NCBI GenBank assembly: GCA_002471665.1
Contig: DKQK01000029.1
Coordinates: 68,902-132,901, forward strand
DNA: 64,000 bases
Source: Gammaproteobacteria bacterium UBA7310
GTDB taxonomy: Bacteria > Pseudomonadota > Gammaproteobacteria > Pseudomonadales > Ketobacteraceae
Direction of reading: 5' to 3'
Shown here: positions 27,196 to 35,615 of the stretch, in pieces
Position numbering within the stretch: position 1 is the first letter of the stretch
How the letters are laid out: the number at the start of each line of letters is the position of its first letter
Translations under genes and position numbers: made by a program
Notes under the pieces: generated by a model
Databases searched by the model: none
Seen by the model: the letters and a program-made list of their open reading frames with translations, nothing else
Told to the model about the DNA's origin: nothing

Positions 27196-28047
27196 TCACA
27201 AGTTGAGATTATCCCAGATGGCGATGGTGGGCTCCGCCTGGTTCATGGTGTAGAAATGCAAGCCGGGAGCGCCCATGGCCAACAGCTCTTCACACAGGCT
27301 GGTGACGATCTCTTCACCCAGTTGTTTGATGGACTGCTCATCACCGCGGAAACACTCCATGCGCATACGGATCCAGCGAGGAATTTCGGCACCGCACATG
27401 CTGGAGAAGCGGATCAGATTGTCAAAATTGATGATGGGCATGATGCCGGGGTAGATGGGCAGATCCAGGCCCATTTTTTCGCAGCTGTCCACAAAGAACT
27501 TGTAGGCATCCACATTAAAAAAGTACTGGGTGATGGCACTGTTGGCACCGGCCCGCACTTTGGTTTTAAACGCCTGCAGATCGGCGTCCATGGATTTGGC
27601 TTGCGGGTGCATTTCCGGATAGGCCGCCACTTCCAAATGAAAGTGATCACCGCTTTGCTCACGGATGAAAGCCACCAGGTCGCTGGCGTACTTGAGTTCC
27701 CCCAGAGAGGCACCCATGCCGGAAGGCAGATCGCCGCGCAGGGTGACAATGCGATTGATGCCGGCATCCTGGTATTGATTCAGTAACTGGGCCAGTTGCG
27801 CTTTGGTATCACCGACGCAGGACAGATGCGGTGCGGCATCGATACCGGTTCTATTCTTGACGTTGTTCACGGTCTCAAAGGTGCGGTCGCGGGTGGAACC
27901 GCCGGCACCGTAGGTCACCGAGAAAAAGCGGGGCTTTTTTTCGGCCAGTGTTTGTTGTACCAGATTGAGTTTTTCTATGCCTACGTCGGTCTTGGGCGGG
28001 AAAAACTCAAAGCTGAAACGCTTTTCGTGTTGTTGTTGAGAGTTCAT
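27196..28047 (-). CDS. metF: 5,10-Methylenetetrahydrofolate reductase
   Basis: This flavoprotein (283 residues) makes 5-methyl-THF for methionine synthesis. Family marks are FSFEFFPPKTD near the N terminus, VTYGAGGSTR, NRIVTLRGDLP and GIMPIINFDNLIRFS. It is the last gene of sahR-metK-ahcY-metF, separated from ahcY by 156 bp that hold interlocking inverted repeats. A short hairpin (arms ACTTA/TAAGT) lies just before the start and brackets the GAGGA sequence, which could affect translation. Confidence 0.95.
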   Translation of the reverse strand: MNSQQQHEKRFSFEFFPPKTDVGIEKLNLVQQTLAEKKPRFFSVTYGAGGSTRDRTFETVNNVKNRTGIDAAPHLSCVGDTKAQLAQLLNQYQDAGINRIVTLRGDLPSGMGASLGELKYASDLVAFIREQSGDHFHLEVAAYPEMHPQAKSMDADLQAFKTKVRAGANSAITQYFFNVDAYKFFVDSCEKMGLDLPIYPGIMPIINFDNLIRFSSMCGAEIPRWIRMRMECFRGDEQSIKQLGEEIVTSLCEELLAMGAPGLHFYTMNQAEPTIAIWDNLNL

Positions 28048-28104
28048 GTTCTGCTCACTTATCCTCGCATTTAAGTGGAGTCATCGCCCGATGCGAGTGC
28101 GTTG

Positions 28105-28194
28105 GTCTGAACAGGTGATTGGGGCATCAGCGGCCATGGATAGGCTGGTAGCGTTCCCAATTCACCTGTTCAGACTGAAGCACGGGAACGCTAC
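28105..28194 (-). other. Interlocked inverted repeats (pseudoknot topology) between ahcY and metF
   Basis: Two perfect inverted repeats interleave. Repeat A has 14-nt arms at 28105-28118 and 28162-28175 (GTCTGAACAGGTGA and its complement), extended by further pairs with one bulge. Repeat B has 11-nt arms at 28148-28158 and 28184-28194 (GTAGCGTTCCC and complement). On the transcript from ahcY toward metF the order is B', A', B, A. Stem B therefore closes a 25-nt loop whose A' strand can pair downstream, an H-type pseudoknot or a pair of competing stems. It does not resemble the SAH riboswitch core that I know. A dispersed palindromic element is the main alternative. Confidence 0.6.
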
Positions 28195-28203
28195 GGCTAT
28201 AAA

Positions 28204-29592
28204 TTAATACTTATAGCTATCCGGCTTGTAAGGCCCATCCACCGGTACATTAATGTACTTGGCCTGGTCGTCGGTCATGCGGGTAATCACGCCGCCAAAA
28301 CCACGCACCATTTCCGCCGCCACTTCTTCGTCCAGCTTTTTGGGCAGCACTTTTACGTACAGTGCGGCTTGCTTGTCGGCCTCCGGCAGGTCAGCGAATT
28401 TGCGTTCCCACAAATACATCTGCGCCAACACCTGGTTGGCGAACGAGCCATCCATGATGCGGGAAGGGTGGCCAGTGGCGTTACCCAGATTCACCAGGCG
28501 GCCTTCGGACAACAGAATCAGGTGATCATTGGTGTCCGCGTTGCGCACGATCTTGTGCACCTGGGGTTTTACTTCCTGCCATTCCCAGTTCTTGCGCATG
28601 AATGCGGTGTCGATCTCGCTGTCGAAGTGACCGATGTTACACACCACGGCGCCGTTTTTCAGATTCTTCAGCATGTTGGCGTCGCACACGTTAACGTTAC
28701 CGGTGGTGGTGACCACCAGATCGGTGTTCTGCAACAAGGCTGTGTCGATGCTGGCTTCGGTGCCGTCGTTAATCCCGTTTTTGTAGGGTGACACCACTTC
28801 GAAACCATCCATGCAGGCCTGCATGGCGCAGATAGGATCGATTTCGGTAATCTTTACGATCATGCCTTCCTGACGCAGGGAGGCGGCAGAGCCCTTGCCC
28901 ACATCACCGTAACCGATGACCAGGGCTTTTTTGCCGGACAGCAGGTGATCGGTGCCACGCTTGATGGCATCGTTCAGGCTGTGACGACAGCCGTACTTGT
29001 TGTCGTTTTTGGATTTGGTCACCGCGTCGTTAACGTTGATGGCGGGAACTTTCAGCGTGCCCGCTTCCAGCATTTCCAGCAGACGGTGCACACCGGTGGT
29101 GGTTTCTTCAGAGATACCGTGAATGCTGTCCAGCATGTGCGGGTATTTGTCGTGCAAAACCAGAGTCAGGTCACCGCCGTCGTCCAGAATCATATTGGCA
29201 TCCCACTCTTTGCCGTCTTTCAGAATGGTTTGCTCGATGCACCACCAGAACTCTTCCTCGGTCTCCCCTTTCCAGGCGAACACAGGAATACCGGCGGCGG
29301 CGATGGCAGCGGCGGCGTGATCCTGAGTGGAAAAGATGTTACAGGAAGACCAGCGCACGTCCGCACCCAGCTCGATCAGGGTTTCGATCAGCACCGCGGT
29401 TTGAATGGTCATGTGAATGCAGCCCATGATCTTGGCGCCTTTTAAGGGCTGATGCGCTTTGTATTTGCTGCGCAGTGCCATCAGGGCAGGCATCTCACCT
29501 TCGGCGATTTCGATTTCACGGCGGCCCCATTCGGCCAGAGAAATGTCAGCAACTTTGTAGTCTGAGAAATTGTTTTCCAATACGGCATTCAT
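28204..29592 (-). CDS. ahcY: S-adenosyl-L-homocysteine hydrolase
   Basis: This NAD-dependent enzyme (462 residues) hydrolyses S-adenosylhomocysteine to adenosine and homocysteine, clearing the product inhibitor of methyltransferases. Marks include GCIHMTIQTAVLIETLIELG, the NAD-binding ALVIGYGDVGKGSAASLR, and the C-terminal PVDGPYKPDSYKY, the conserved Lys/Tyr end that closes the neighbouring subunit's NAD site. A GAGG box precedes the ATG. It lies 27 bp after metK in the methyl-cycle operon. Confidence 0.97.
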   Translation of the reverse strand: MNAVLENNFSDYKVADISLAEWGRREIEIAEGEMPALMALRSKYKAHQPLKGAKIMGCIHMTIQTAVLIETLIELGADVRWSSCNIFSTQDHAAAAIAAAGIPVFAWKGETEEEFWWCIEQTILKDGKEWDANMILDDGGDLTLVLHDKYPHMLDSIHGISEETTTGVHRLLEMLEAGTLKVPAINVNDAVTKSKNDNKYGCRHSLNDAIKRGTDHLLSGKKALVIGYGDVGKGSAASLRQEGMIVKITEIDPICAMQACMDGFEVVSPYKNGINDGTEASIDTALLQNTDLVVTTTGNVNVCDANMLKNLKNGAVVCNIGHFDSEIDTAFMRKNWEWQEVKPQVHKIVRNADTNDHLILLSEGRLVNLGNATGHPSRIMDGSFANQVLAQMYLWERKFADLPEADKQAALYVKVLPKKLDEEVAAEMVRGFGGVITRMTDDQAKYINVPVDGPYKPDSYKY

Positions 29593-29619
29593 AGTATTTG
29601 CCTCGTTTCTTCAAGTAAA

Positions 29620-30780
29620 TTACAGGTTGGCAGCAGCGCGCAGGGCGTCGGCTTTGTCGGTGTTTTCCCAGGTGAAGCCCTGATCTTCACGGCCAAAGTG
29701 GCCGTAGGCAGCCGTGGGGCGATAGATGGGGCGACGCAGGTCCAGCATCTCGATCACACCGCGGGGGCGCAGATCAAAGTGTTCCCGTACCAGTGCGGCG
29801 ATCTGTTCTTCGCTCACCTTGTTGGTGCCGAAGGTGTTGATGGAAATGGAAGTGGGTTCGGCTACACCGATGGCGTAGGAAACCTGGATTTCGCATTTGT
29901 CGGCCAGGCCGGCGGCAACGATGTTTTTGGCAACATAGCGGCCCGCATAAGCAGCGGAGCGGTCCACTTTGGAAGGATCCTTGCCGGAGAAAGCTCCACC
30001 ACCGTGACGGGCGGCACCACCGTAAGTGTCAACGATGATTTTACGGCCGGTGAGGCCGCAGTCGCCTACCGGTCCACCAATGATAAACTGACCGGTGGGG
30101 TTGATGTGATATTTGGTATCCTTGTGCAGCCACTCAGAAGGCAGAACGTGTTTGACCACCTCTTCCATGATGGCTTCCTGCAGGTCGGCCAGTTTGATGT
30201 CTTCATCGTGCTGGGTGGACAGCACGACGGCGTCAACCGCGACCGGTTTACCGTTTTCATAACGCAGGGTCACCTGGCTTTTGGCATCGGGGCGCAACCA
30301 GGGCAGGATGCTGTTTTTACGCAGGTAAGCCTGACGTTGTACCAGTCGGTGGGAATAGTGAATGGCGGCGGGCATCAGCACGTCGGTTTCGTTGGTGGCG
30401 TAACCGAACATCAGGCCCTGGTCACCGGCGCCCAGATCTTTTTGTTCGCCTTCATCCACACCCATGGCGATGTCGGAGGACTGTTTGCCGATGGCGTTCA
30501 GCACCGCACAGGAGGCGCCATCGAAGCCCACGTCAGAACTGTTGTAGCCGATGTCCAGAATCACCTGGCGCACGATGTCTTCCAGATCCACATACGTGTT
30601 GGTACGCACTTCGCCGGCAATGATGGCCATACCGGTTTTCACCATGGTTTCCACGGCAACACGGGAATGGGGATCATCTTTGATGATGGCATCCAGAATG
30701 GCATCGGAAATCTGGTCGGCCATTTTGTCGGGATGGCCCTCGGAAACAGACTCGGAGGTGAAGATGGAATATTCGCTCAT
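29620..30780 (-). CDS. metK: S-adenosylmethionine synthetase
   Basis: This enzyme makes S-adenosylmethionine from methionine and ATP. The 386-residue protein has FTSESVSEGHPDKMADQISD at the N terminus, the hexapeptide GAGDQG and the phosphate loop GGGAFSGKDPSKVDRSAAY, all diagnostic. AAAAGGA precedes the ATG. It sits 33 bp after the SahR-type regulator gene and is predicted to be controlled by it. Confidence 0.97.
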   Translation of the reverse strand: MSEYSIFTSESVSEGHPDKMADQISDAILDAIIKDDPHSRVAVETMVKTGMAIIAGEVRTNTYVDLEDIVRQVILDIGYNSSDVGFDGASCAVLNAIGKQSSDIAMGVDEGEQKDLGAGDQGLMFGYATNETDVLMPAAIHYSHRLVQRQAYLRKNSILPWLRPDAKSQVTLRYENGKPVAVDAVVLSTQHDEDIKLADLQEAIMEEVVKHVLPSEWLHKDTKYHINPTGQFIIGGPVGDCGLTGRKIIVDTYGGAARHGGGAFSGKDPSKVDRSAAYAGRYVAKNIVAAGLADKCEIQVSYAIGVAEPTSISINTFGTNKVSEEQIAALVREHFDLRPRGVIEMLDLRRPIYRPTAAYGHFGREDQGFTWENTDKADALRAAANL

Positions 30781-30813
30781 TGCACTCGGTTCCTTTTCAA
30801 TCGGTCACAATAA

Positions 30814-31800
30814 TCAGGAGTTGGGTTTATCAAAACGTCGTACCTGTATCTGAAAGCCGTTACGCAATCCCACATACAGGCTGTCTGTACTCACCAATCC
30901 GGCATCGTTCGCCCAATCGGTCAATTCTTCCGGATCAAATCCAAGCCACAGATCACCGCAGCTTTGTTTGGCCCAGTCCTGATCGTGGCGACACAGGTCT
31001 GCCACGATCAAGGCGCCGTCTGCATTCAGCAATTGGGCGCAATCTTCAAATACGTCAGCGGGGGAGGGCACGTGATGCAGCACCATGTTGCAGACGATGC
31101 GATCCACATGAATCCCCTGTTGTACGGCATCTTCCGTATCCGCCTGCAGCAGTTGAACGTTGTCCAGCGCTTGCTGCCGGCGCACGGTTTCTGCTTTGTC
31201 GAGCATTTCGCGGGAAATGTCGATGGCGGTGACCTGTTGAAACAGATCCGCCAGGGTGGATAAGAATGCCCCTTCTCCGGGGCCGATTTCCAGCGCCGTG
31301 TGGCCCTTATGCGGATTGGTTTGCAGCAGCAGGTCTCTTACGCTTTCTGCGTATTGATCGAACAGGGCAATCAGCTCCTGCTGCTCACGAAACTGCTCCG
31401 CGTGGCGGTCAAAAAACTCGCGGGCCACCTCTTCCCGTTCCTGTTTGATGGCATCGATACGGGTGGCGGTGCCATCACTCAGCGCCACCTGGTCAATGGC
31501 GCTGTAGAGGGCTGCCAGTAGTTGCCCCTGAGGGATACTGATATCCGCCAGCATGCGCCGGTAGAAAATGGAGTTGCCCTCGCGCCGGGTGGTAACGGCG
31601 CCCGCCTTGGCCAGGACTTTCAGGTGGTGGCTCATGGCGGGTTGTTTGGTATCGAAGATCTCACACAGCTCCATCACCCCGAATGAATCGGTACGCAGGC
31701 TGCGCAGTATTTCCAGGCGCAACGGATCGCCGGTTCCTTTGCACAACTGGGCTAAGGAAGTTAGTTGATCGGCGGTGATGGGGGGGAGGCCAGCGTTCAT
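30814..31800 (-). CDS. sahR: SahR-type regulator: ArsR-family HTH fused to SAM-dependent methyltransferase domain
   Basis: This is a 328-residue two-domain protein. An N-terminal ArsR winged helix (residues about 10-95; LRSLRTDSFGVMELCEIFDT and KQPAMSHHLKVLAKAGAV) is followed by a class I methyltransferase domain with the SAM-binding motif ALEIGPGEGAFL near residue 170. ArsR-methyltransferase fusions next to metK-ahcY are known as SahR in Proteobacteria, repressors that respond to S-adenosylhomocysteine. Here it leads the sahR-metK-ahcY-metF operon and has a perfect palindrome just upstream, consistent with autoregulation. Whether the methyltransferase domain is catalytic or only a ligand sensor is unknown. 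Confidence 0.88.
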   Translation of the reverse strand: MNAGLPPITADQLTSLAQLCKGTGDPLRLEILRSLRTDSFGVMELCEIFDTKQPAMSHHLKVLAKAGAVTTRREGNSIFYRRMLADISIPQGQLLAALYSAIDQVALSDGTATRIDAIKQEREEVAREFFDRHAEQFREQQELIALFDQYAESVRDLLLQTNPHKGHTALEIGPGEGAFLSTLADLFQQVTAIDISREMLDKAETVRRQQALDNVQLLQADTEDAVQQGIHVDRIVCNMVLHHVPSPADVFEDCAQLLNADGALIVADLCRHDQDWAKQSCGDLWLGFDPEELTDWANDAGLVSTDSLYVGLRNGFQIQVRRFDKPNS

Positions 31801-31824
31801 GGAAAGGAATACTAGCAGCGATCG

Positions 31825-31856
31825 AAACCTATATCAAAGTTTTTTGATATAGGTTT
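31825..31856. promoter_or_regulatory. Candidate SahR operator (perfect palindrome)
   Basis: A perfect inverted repeat with 14-nt arms (AAACCTATATCAAA and its complement) and a 4-nt spacer starts 25 bp upstream of the sahR ATG. It contains ATATCAA/TTGATAT half-sites, the kind of symmetric site expected for a dimeric ArsR-family repressor. There is no U-tract after the hairpin on the minus strand, so a terminator for the upstream oxygenase gene is less likely. Confidence 0.7.
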
Positions 31857-31903
31857 TTTGCGCGAGATCAGACTGACCAATTACGAATCGGTAATCCTTC
31901 CGT

Positions 31904-32542
31904 TCAATAGTCGTCCTGGGCTCCCCGGCGCCATTTCTTCAACTTGGCACTCAAACCATGAAAAAAGCGGTGCTTGCTGTTGGCGGCTGCGCTGGTGAGG
32001 AAGTTGATCTGGATGGATTGGCGCTTGCCCTCGAATGACGGGTAGCCGTGCCAGCCGTGGTCGGTGACCTTGAAGGCCATCAGGGTGCCGGGCCCGGGTA
32101 TGATCTCGTCGGCGTAGTCTTCCATGTCATCGCCGCTGCGCAACACCCGCAGGCGGCCGGTTTCGGCGGTCCAGTCTTCGTTCAGGTAGATGAGGATGGT
32201 CAGTACCTTGGTTTTGGAATCGGTATGGATACGGCCGTCTTTCTTGCGGGAGTAGCCACGCAGGGTGATCATCATGGGCAGGTCCATCACATCCACGTCG
32301 AACTTGTCGCACAGGATGCGGCGGAACTCGGGGGTATCCAGGGATTTCAAGAACTTATCGAATTCCGGGCCGACTTTCACGTCTTCCAGGTTGTAGCTGC
32401 CGCCATCCTGAATGGAGGGGAAGTCGGCAATGACCGCCTGCACAGCGTCGTCGGCAATGGATTTATCCACTGTGAAGTATGGGTAGGGCTCGGTATTGAG
32501 GTTGGCATGCTGCAGGGCGTCAAGATTAAGGATGTTGGTCAT
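31904..32542 (-). CDS. 2-Oxoglutarate/Fe(II)-dependent oxygenase-like protein
   Basis: This 212-residue protein has a jelly-roll 2OG-Fe(II) oxygenase core. The iron ligands are H106 and D108 (RIHTDSKTK) and H162 or H165 (VTDHGWHGYPSF), with R174 as the likely 2-oxoglutarate-binding arginine. It resembles proteins encoded near sugar or polysaccharide genes and prolyl-hydroxylase-like enzymes, but the substrate is not predictable. It stands alone, divergent from a DUF805-type gene. Confidence 0.82.
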   Translation of the reverse strand: MTNILNLDALQHANLNTEPYPYFTVDKSIADDAVQAVIADFPSIQDGGSYNLEDVKVGPEFDKFLKSLDTPEFRRILCDKFDVDVMDLPMMITLRGYSRKKDGRIHTDSKTKVLTILIYLNEDWTAETGRLRVLRSGDDMEDYADEIIPGPGTLMAFKVTDHGWHGYPSFEGKRQSIQINFLTSAAANSKHRFFHGLSAKLKKWRRGAQDDY

Positions 32543-32709
32543 ATTTTGATCCGAAACTGGGTTCGCGCGTGAAGATGGGTCAGGCCAAAAGTATAGGGAG
32601 TTTAGGGCGGGGGAAAAAGCGCTATTGGCCCATTGATTGACACAGGTAAAAGCTTTAGCGTTTCGAACTCTGAGTATTACAGTCTGAGTGTTACAGGTAG
32701 TTGTATCCT

Positions 32710-33162
32710 ATGCCGTCATTTTTACTGGCCCTGATCGATGGCCGCATGAATCGAACCCACTATGTCGCGGTGGTGGTGGTGGCGTTGTATCTGCTGCCGT
32801 TGCTGTTGAGTGCCCTGTTCCGGGCGCTGGGAATTCCCCTTTTTTCGCTGGCGGCACTCAGCAGTGGGCCGGTGAGCCTGATGGCGTTCTGGTATCTGCA
32901 GATACCTTTATTCGCCTGGGCCACCCTCCGGCGGGTACAGGATGTGGGCTGGCCCCGCTGGGCCGCTGCCGTGCTCTGGCTTCCCATCGTGAATTTCGTG
33001 CTTTGGTTCTGGCCGGGGCAGGTCACCGCTAACCGCTGGGGTGAGCCGCCCCCGGCATCCGGCCGTTGGGTGAAAGGGTTGGCTTACGGGGCACCGCTGT
33101 GGATTATTCTGTCTTATCTGGTGCTGTTGTTGGTGCTGGTGAAAACCGGTCACCTGGGTTGA
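32710..33162 (+). CDS. DUF805-family inner-membrane protein
   Basis: This 150-residue protein has about four transmembrane helices (LYLLPLLLSALFRALGIPLF, the middle LMAFWYLQIPLFAWATLRRV, AAVLWLPIVNFVLWFWPGQV, and the C-terminal WIILSYLVLLLVLV). The RMNRTHY near the start and LRRVQDVGWPRWAA are typical of DUF805 proteins, whose function is not established. The ATG at 32710 is preferred to an in-frame TTG at 32701. It is followed at a short distance by an esterase gene. Confidence 0.8.
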   Translation: MPSFLLALIDGRMNRTHYVAVVVVALYLLPLLLSALFRALGIPLFSLAALSSGPVSLMAFWYLQIPLFAWATLRRVQDVGWPRWAAAVLWLPIVNFVLWFWPGQVTANRWGEPPPASGRWVKGLAYGAPLWIILSYLVLLLVLVKTGHLG

Positions 33163-33205
33163 GTGAGCATGCGGATTGAAGATAGTGGATGAATGGGGGT
33201 GCTGA

Positions 33206-33961
33206 TTGCTTAAGCTAGCGGTGTTGTTGTGGTTGGGGTTTGGGCTTTGCGCGGGGCTTGGAGCAGCGGAATATAACATTAACCTCAATCTGACGGATGC
33301 CGGCCTGAAAGCTTATCGCTATGCGCCGGCCTTCAGTGGCCAAGGGCCCATCGCAATTGCAACCGCCGCCGGCTGGCGCCAGTACTATTATTATGTGCCG
33401 GTGGGAGCCGATATCCACTCGCCGGTTTTGATTCTGCTGCACGGGGCCGGTCGCGATGGCCGCTCCATGATTGACACCTGGAAAGGGGTTGCGGACCAGC
33501 ATCGGATTCGATTGCTGGCGCCCAATGGTGAGAGGCATAACTGGTCTATGCAGGCAGCCCGTGAGGGTAACCTGTTACAGCAGATACTGCGGGCTGTGTA
33601 TCCGGATATGGCGGGTAAACCGGTTTATCTGTTCGGCCACTCCAACGGTGCACGAATGGCTCTGCGCCTGGTGGCAGCTTATCCGCAGGCGTTCGCTGCG
33701 GTGGCCGTACACGGGGGTACGGAGCCCGGGTTGACGTTGCCTGCCCGGGCGCAACGCCTGCCGGCACTAGCACTGTTTCTGGGTGACCGGGATGCTATTT
33801 TTTCCGTGGCTTCCGGGCGCACGACGGTGGGCCGGTTTGAGGAGGCGGGTTTTGCCGCATCGCTGTATGTGCTGCAGAATCACACTCATTGGTATTACAG
33901 CGATGCGCAGCGTATCAATAAGAGTATCTGGGCGTTTTTGGCACGGCAGCTCCCGCGCTGA
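33206..33961 (+). CDS. Exported alpha/beta-hydrolase (LpqC/polyhydroxybutyrate-depolymerase-like esterase)
   Basis: This 251-residue protein begins at a TTG preceded by GGGGGT and carries a signal peptide (LAVLLWLGFGLCAGLGAA). The alpha/beta-hydrolase elements are the oxyanion segment LLHGAGRDGRSM, the nucleophile elbow GHSNGARMAL, an acidic residue in LGDRDAIF and the His in NHTHWYY. The architecture is that of feruloyl-esterase/PHB-depolymerase-like secreted esterases; the substrate is unknown. No carbohydrate-active genes are adjacent. Confidence 0.82.
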   Translation: MLKLAVLLWLGFGLCAGLGAAEYNINLNLTDAGLKAYRYAPAFSGQGPIAIATAAGWRQYYYYVPVGADIHSPVLILLHGAGRDGRSMIDTWKGVADQHRIRLLAPNGERHNWSMQAAREGNLLQQILRAVYPDMAGKPVYLFGHSNGARMALRLVAAYPQAFAAVAVHGGTEPGLTLPARAQRLPALALFLGDRDAIFSVASGRTTVGRFEEAGFAASLYVLQNHTHWYYSDAQRINKSIWAFLARQLPR

Positions 33962-33979
33962 AATGGTTTGATTGCATGG

Positions 33980-34930
33980 CTATTGCCACGGCACGCCCAT
34001 CCGTTGCAGTTCCCGTAACAGGTTGCTTTTGCCTTCGTCCTTCACATGGTTGAGAAAGGCCTCGGTAATCAGCGACAGAGGTTTTTCCCGCTGCCAGACA
34101 AAATACCAATGGGTTGCAATGGGCAGGCTCTCAACATTGAGCACCGATAACCCCGCCTTGCCACCGAACGCCAGTGTGTGGGCCGAGAGTATGGAGACGC
34201 CCAGCCCGGACATGACCGCATGCTTGATGGCTTCATTGCTTTCAATGGTCATGTTGGAGTGCAATTCGATCTGTTTTTTTCGCAAAAATTCCTCAATGGC
34301 ATAGCGTGTACCTGAGCCTGCTTCCCGCATCAGAAAACGCTCATTGCAGAGGTCGGTGATGGAGATGTGTTTGCGCTGGCTGAGGCTGTGTTTACCGGCG
34401 CTGATGGCCACCAGCGGATTAGGCAACAGCTCAATTTTCTCCAGCTTTGTGTCTTCCGGCGGATGGCTGATGACATAGAAGTCATCGCTGCCTTCCAGGA
34501 GCCTTTCCAGGATCTGCCGACGATTGCCGACTTTCAGTTGAATATCGACGTCGGGGTAGCGCTTGCAGAACGGCCCCAGCAGATGGGGTATGAAGTACTT
34601 TGAGGTGGTGACCACCGCCAGTTTCAGGGTGCCGGATTTCAGCCCTCTCAGGTCTGCCAGTTGCATGTCCAGTTGGGCGAATTGATCCAGCACCTTGCGG
34701 GCGGTAGCCACCGTGGCCAGCCCGGCATCGGTGAAGATCAGTTTTCTGCCGACCTGGTTGTACAGGGGGGTGCCAATGGCATTGGTGAGCTTTTTTACCT
34801 GGGCTGAGACCGTGGGTTGGGTCAGGTGCAGGGCTTCTGATGCGGCAGTGATGCCATCGTGTTCGTAAACCGCCAGTAGTATCTCCAACTGGCGTAAAGT
34901 CCCGATGTGGGCGTGCAGGCGGCTGTGCAT
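33980..34930 (-). CDS. LysR-family transcriptional regulator (CbbR-like)
   Basis: This 316-residue protein has an N-terminal winged helix with TLRQLEILLAVYEHDGITAA and LTQPTVSAQVKKL, followed by a periplasmic-binding-protein-like effector domain. The sequence around FLMREAGSGTRYAIEEF resembles CbbR/RbcR regulators, but no RuBisCO or Calvin-cycle genes are present, so a carbon-fixation role is not supported. It is divergent from purEK, with an A+T-rich palindromic intergenic region between them. Confidence 0.88.
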   Translation of the reverse strand: MHSRLHAHIGTLRQLEILLAVYEHDGITAASEALHLTQPTVSAQVKKLTNAIGTPLYNQVGRKLIFTDAGLATVATARKVLDQFAQLDMQLADLRGLKSGTLKLAVVTTSKYFIPHLLGPFCKRYPDVDIQLKVGNRRQILERLLEGSDDFYVISHPPEDTKLEKIELLPNPLVAISAGKHSLSQRKHISITDLCNERFLMREAGSGTRYAIEEFLRKKQIELHSNMTIESNEAIKHAVMSGLGVSILSAHTLAFGGKAGLSVLNVESLPIATHWYFVWQREKPLSLITEAFLNHVKDEGKSNLLRELQRMGVPWQ

Positions 34931-34944
34931 GAGGCTGATAATAC

Positions 34945-34960
34945 ATAGATAATTGTCTAT
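34945..34960. promoter_or_regulatory. Candidate LysR binding palindrome
   Basis: ATAGA-TAATTG-TCTAT is a near-perfect palindrome of 16 bp. It matches the T-N11-A pattern of LysR-type regulators and lies 15 bp before the regulator's own start, which suggests autoregulation. A further TCTAT-rich stretch follows to about 34995. Confidence 0.4.
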
Positions 34961-35132
34961 ATATTTAATACATAATATCTATTTTTGTCTATTTAAATAA
35001 TTTGGCAAGATAGCCGCCCGCGGCGTTTGGCGTTGCTATAGGCCTGCCCAGATGCTATAGCGTCTAATGTTGTGGTGTGGGTGCCGTTGCTTGCGCGTTC
35101 GTCACGTGGTTTATGAATTAACAGGAGTCAGT

Positions 35133-35615
35133 ATGTCATTACCAATCGTCAGTATCATCATGGGGTCCCGTTCGGACTGGCCAACCCTGACGGAAGCCGC
35201 TCAGGTGCTGGATCAGTTGGGTGTGCCCTACGAAACCAAAGTGGTTTCTGCGCATCGGACCCCGCAGCGCTTGTATGAGTTTGCCGAACAGGCTGACGGG
35301 CGTGGCATTAAGGTGATCATTGCCGGTGCCGGTGGTGCGGCGCACTTACCGGGTATGACGGCGGCCATGACCTGCCTGCCGGTGATTGCCGTGCCGGTTT
35401 CCAGCCGCCAACTTAACGGCCTGGACAGTTTGCTGTCGATTGTGCAGATGCCCAGAGGGGTGGCGGTGGCCACGCAGGCCATCGGTGCGGCGGGCGCGTT
35501 TAATGCCGGTTTGATGGCAGGCCAGATATTGGCGTTGCAGGATGCCGAGCTGCGCAGCCGGTTGCAGGCGTGGCGTGCTGAGCAGACCCAATCGGTACCG
35601 GAGGAGGTGGAGTGA
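35133..35615 (+). CDS. purE: N5-carboxyaminoimidazole ribonucleotide mutase
   Basis: This class I PurE converts N5-CAIR to CAIR in purine synthesis. The 160-residue protein has IIMGSRSDWPTL and VVSAHRTPQRLYEFA, holding the catalytic His, and GAGGAAHLPGM. The ATG at 35133 follows AACAGGAG; the frame extends upstream to a TTG at 35067, which would add unrelated residues. The stop overlaps the purK start. Confidence 0.96.
   Translation: MSLPIVSIIMGSRSDWPTLTEAAQVLDQLGVPYETKVVSAHRTPQRLYEFAEQADGRGIKVIIAGAGGAAHLPGMTAAMTCLPVIAVPVSSRQLNGLDSLLSIVQMPRGVAVATQAIGAAGAFNAGLMAGQILALQDAELRSRLQAWRAEQTQSVPEEVE

Noticed and set aside
28048..28203. Known SAH riboswitch upstream of metF
   Set aside because: The genes fit, but the conserved core sequence I know for that riboswitch is not present, so only an uncharacterised structured element is reported.
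31825..31860. Rho-independent terminator for the oxygenase gene
   Set aside because: The T-run lies on the plus-strand side, while the gene that ends at 31904 is on the minus strand; an operator fits better.
33980..34930. CbbR regulator of RuBisCO
   Set aside because: The effector domain resembles CbbR, but no carbon-fixation gene is in the window.
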